Shown here: positions 28,032 to 28,079 of the stretch, in pieces
Layout of the letters: the number at the start of each line of letters is the position of its first letter
Position numbering within the stretch: position 1 is the stretch's first letter
From: Haplomitrium mnioides
Taxonomy: Eukaryota; Marchantiophyta; Haplomitriopsida; Calobryales
Reading direction: 5' to 3'
DNA length: 28,079 bases
Assembly: GCA_049999725.1 (NCBI GenBank)
Contig: JBNGIS010020267.1
Span: 1-28,079, forward strand
The notes under the pieces: generated by a model
The model's database searches: none
The model's input: the letters and a program-made list of their open reading frames with translations, nothing else
What the model was told of the DNA's origin: nothing
Program-made: the position numbers and the translations under genes

Positions 28032-28079
<48 letters not shown>
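28032..28079. repeat. (AT)n microsatellite at the window edge
   Basis: An uninterrupted at/ta dinucleotide run from about 28032 to the last base; its true length is unknown because the window ends inside it. Confidence 0.97.

Noticed and set aside
1-28079. CRISPR array, operon, ribosome-binding sites or other bacterial features
   Set aside because: The gene is spliced and plant-like; the repeats are dispersed retroposons without regular short spacers.
27481-28079. GCN1 promoter or first exon at the right edge
   Set aside because: The exon at 27480 starts with a split codon after a good acceptor and corresponds to roughly residue 500 of the family, so the sequence to its right is intron.

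Overview
This window is nuclear plant DNA. It holds a 25-exon internal stretch of one housekeeping gene on the minus strand, with introns swollen by retroposons. The gene is GCN1 (ILITHYIA in Arabidopsis), the large HEAT-repeat protein that links stalled ribosomes to the kinase GCN2. Going down the minus strand from 27480 to 2774, 25 exons join in one reading frame at GT-AG sites with compatible phases (about 3.1 kb of coding sequence, about 1037 codons). By comparison with what I remember of plant GCN1 proteins (about 2600 residues), this is roughly the second fifth through the middle of the protein. The start codon lies beyond the right edge and the C-terminal half, with the GCN2-binding region, beyond the left edge. 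I found no stop or frameshift in any exon. The one difficulty is the acceptor of the exon at 24411-24507, which I chose by phase.

Layout from left to right: 1-2773, intron with LINE 3' ends and a retroposon; 2774-2830, exon; 2831-4978, intron with two retroposons that have clear target-site duplications; 4979-6034, four exons; 6035-11535, a 5.5-kb intron with a broken LINE, a GC-rich minisatellite, a repeat dimer and a 10-N assembly gap between identical 47-bp flanks; 11536-13603, seven exons; 13604-17605, a 4-kb intron with a decayed ORF1 (DUF4283 plus CCHC knuckle); 17606-17722, exon; 17723-23316, a 5.6-kb intron packed with LINE pieces; 23317-27480, twelve exons; 27481-28079, intron ending in an AT microsatellite.

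The repeats sort into a few families that I name here for convenience. R1: minus-oriented 3' ends of a LINE with an RVT zinc-binding domain, plus a longer (about 530 bp) form that shares only the 3' end; at least 15 copies. R4: a 5'-truncated retroposon ending in an AATAAA motif and poly(A). TTCTA-LINE: a LINE with YADD reverse transcriptase and a (TTCTA)n tail. R3: a mosaic repeat partly related to R1. LC: LINE 3' ends near 16.9 and 23.2 kb. A land plant is secure from the GCN1 sequence and the DUF4283-type ORF1. A fern or other seed-free plant is my guess from the LINE style, and is not proven. There is no second host gene, tRNA, rRNA or CRISPR array that I can support.
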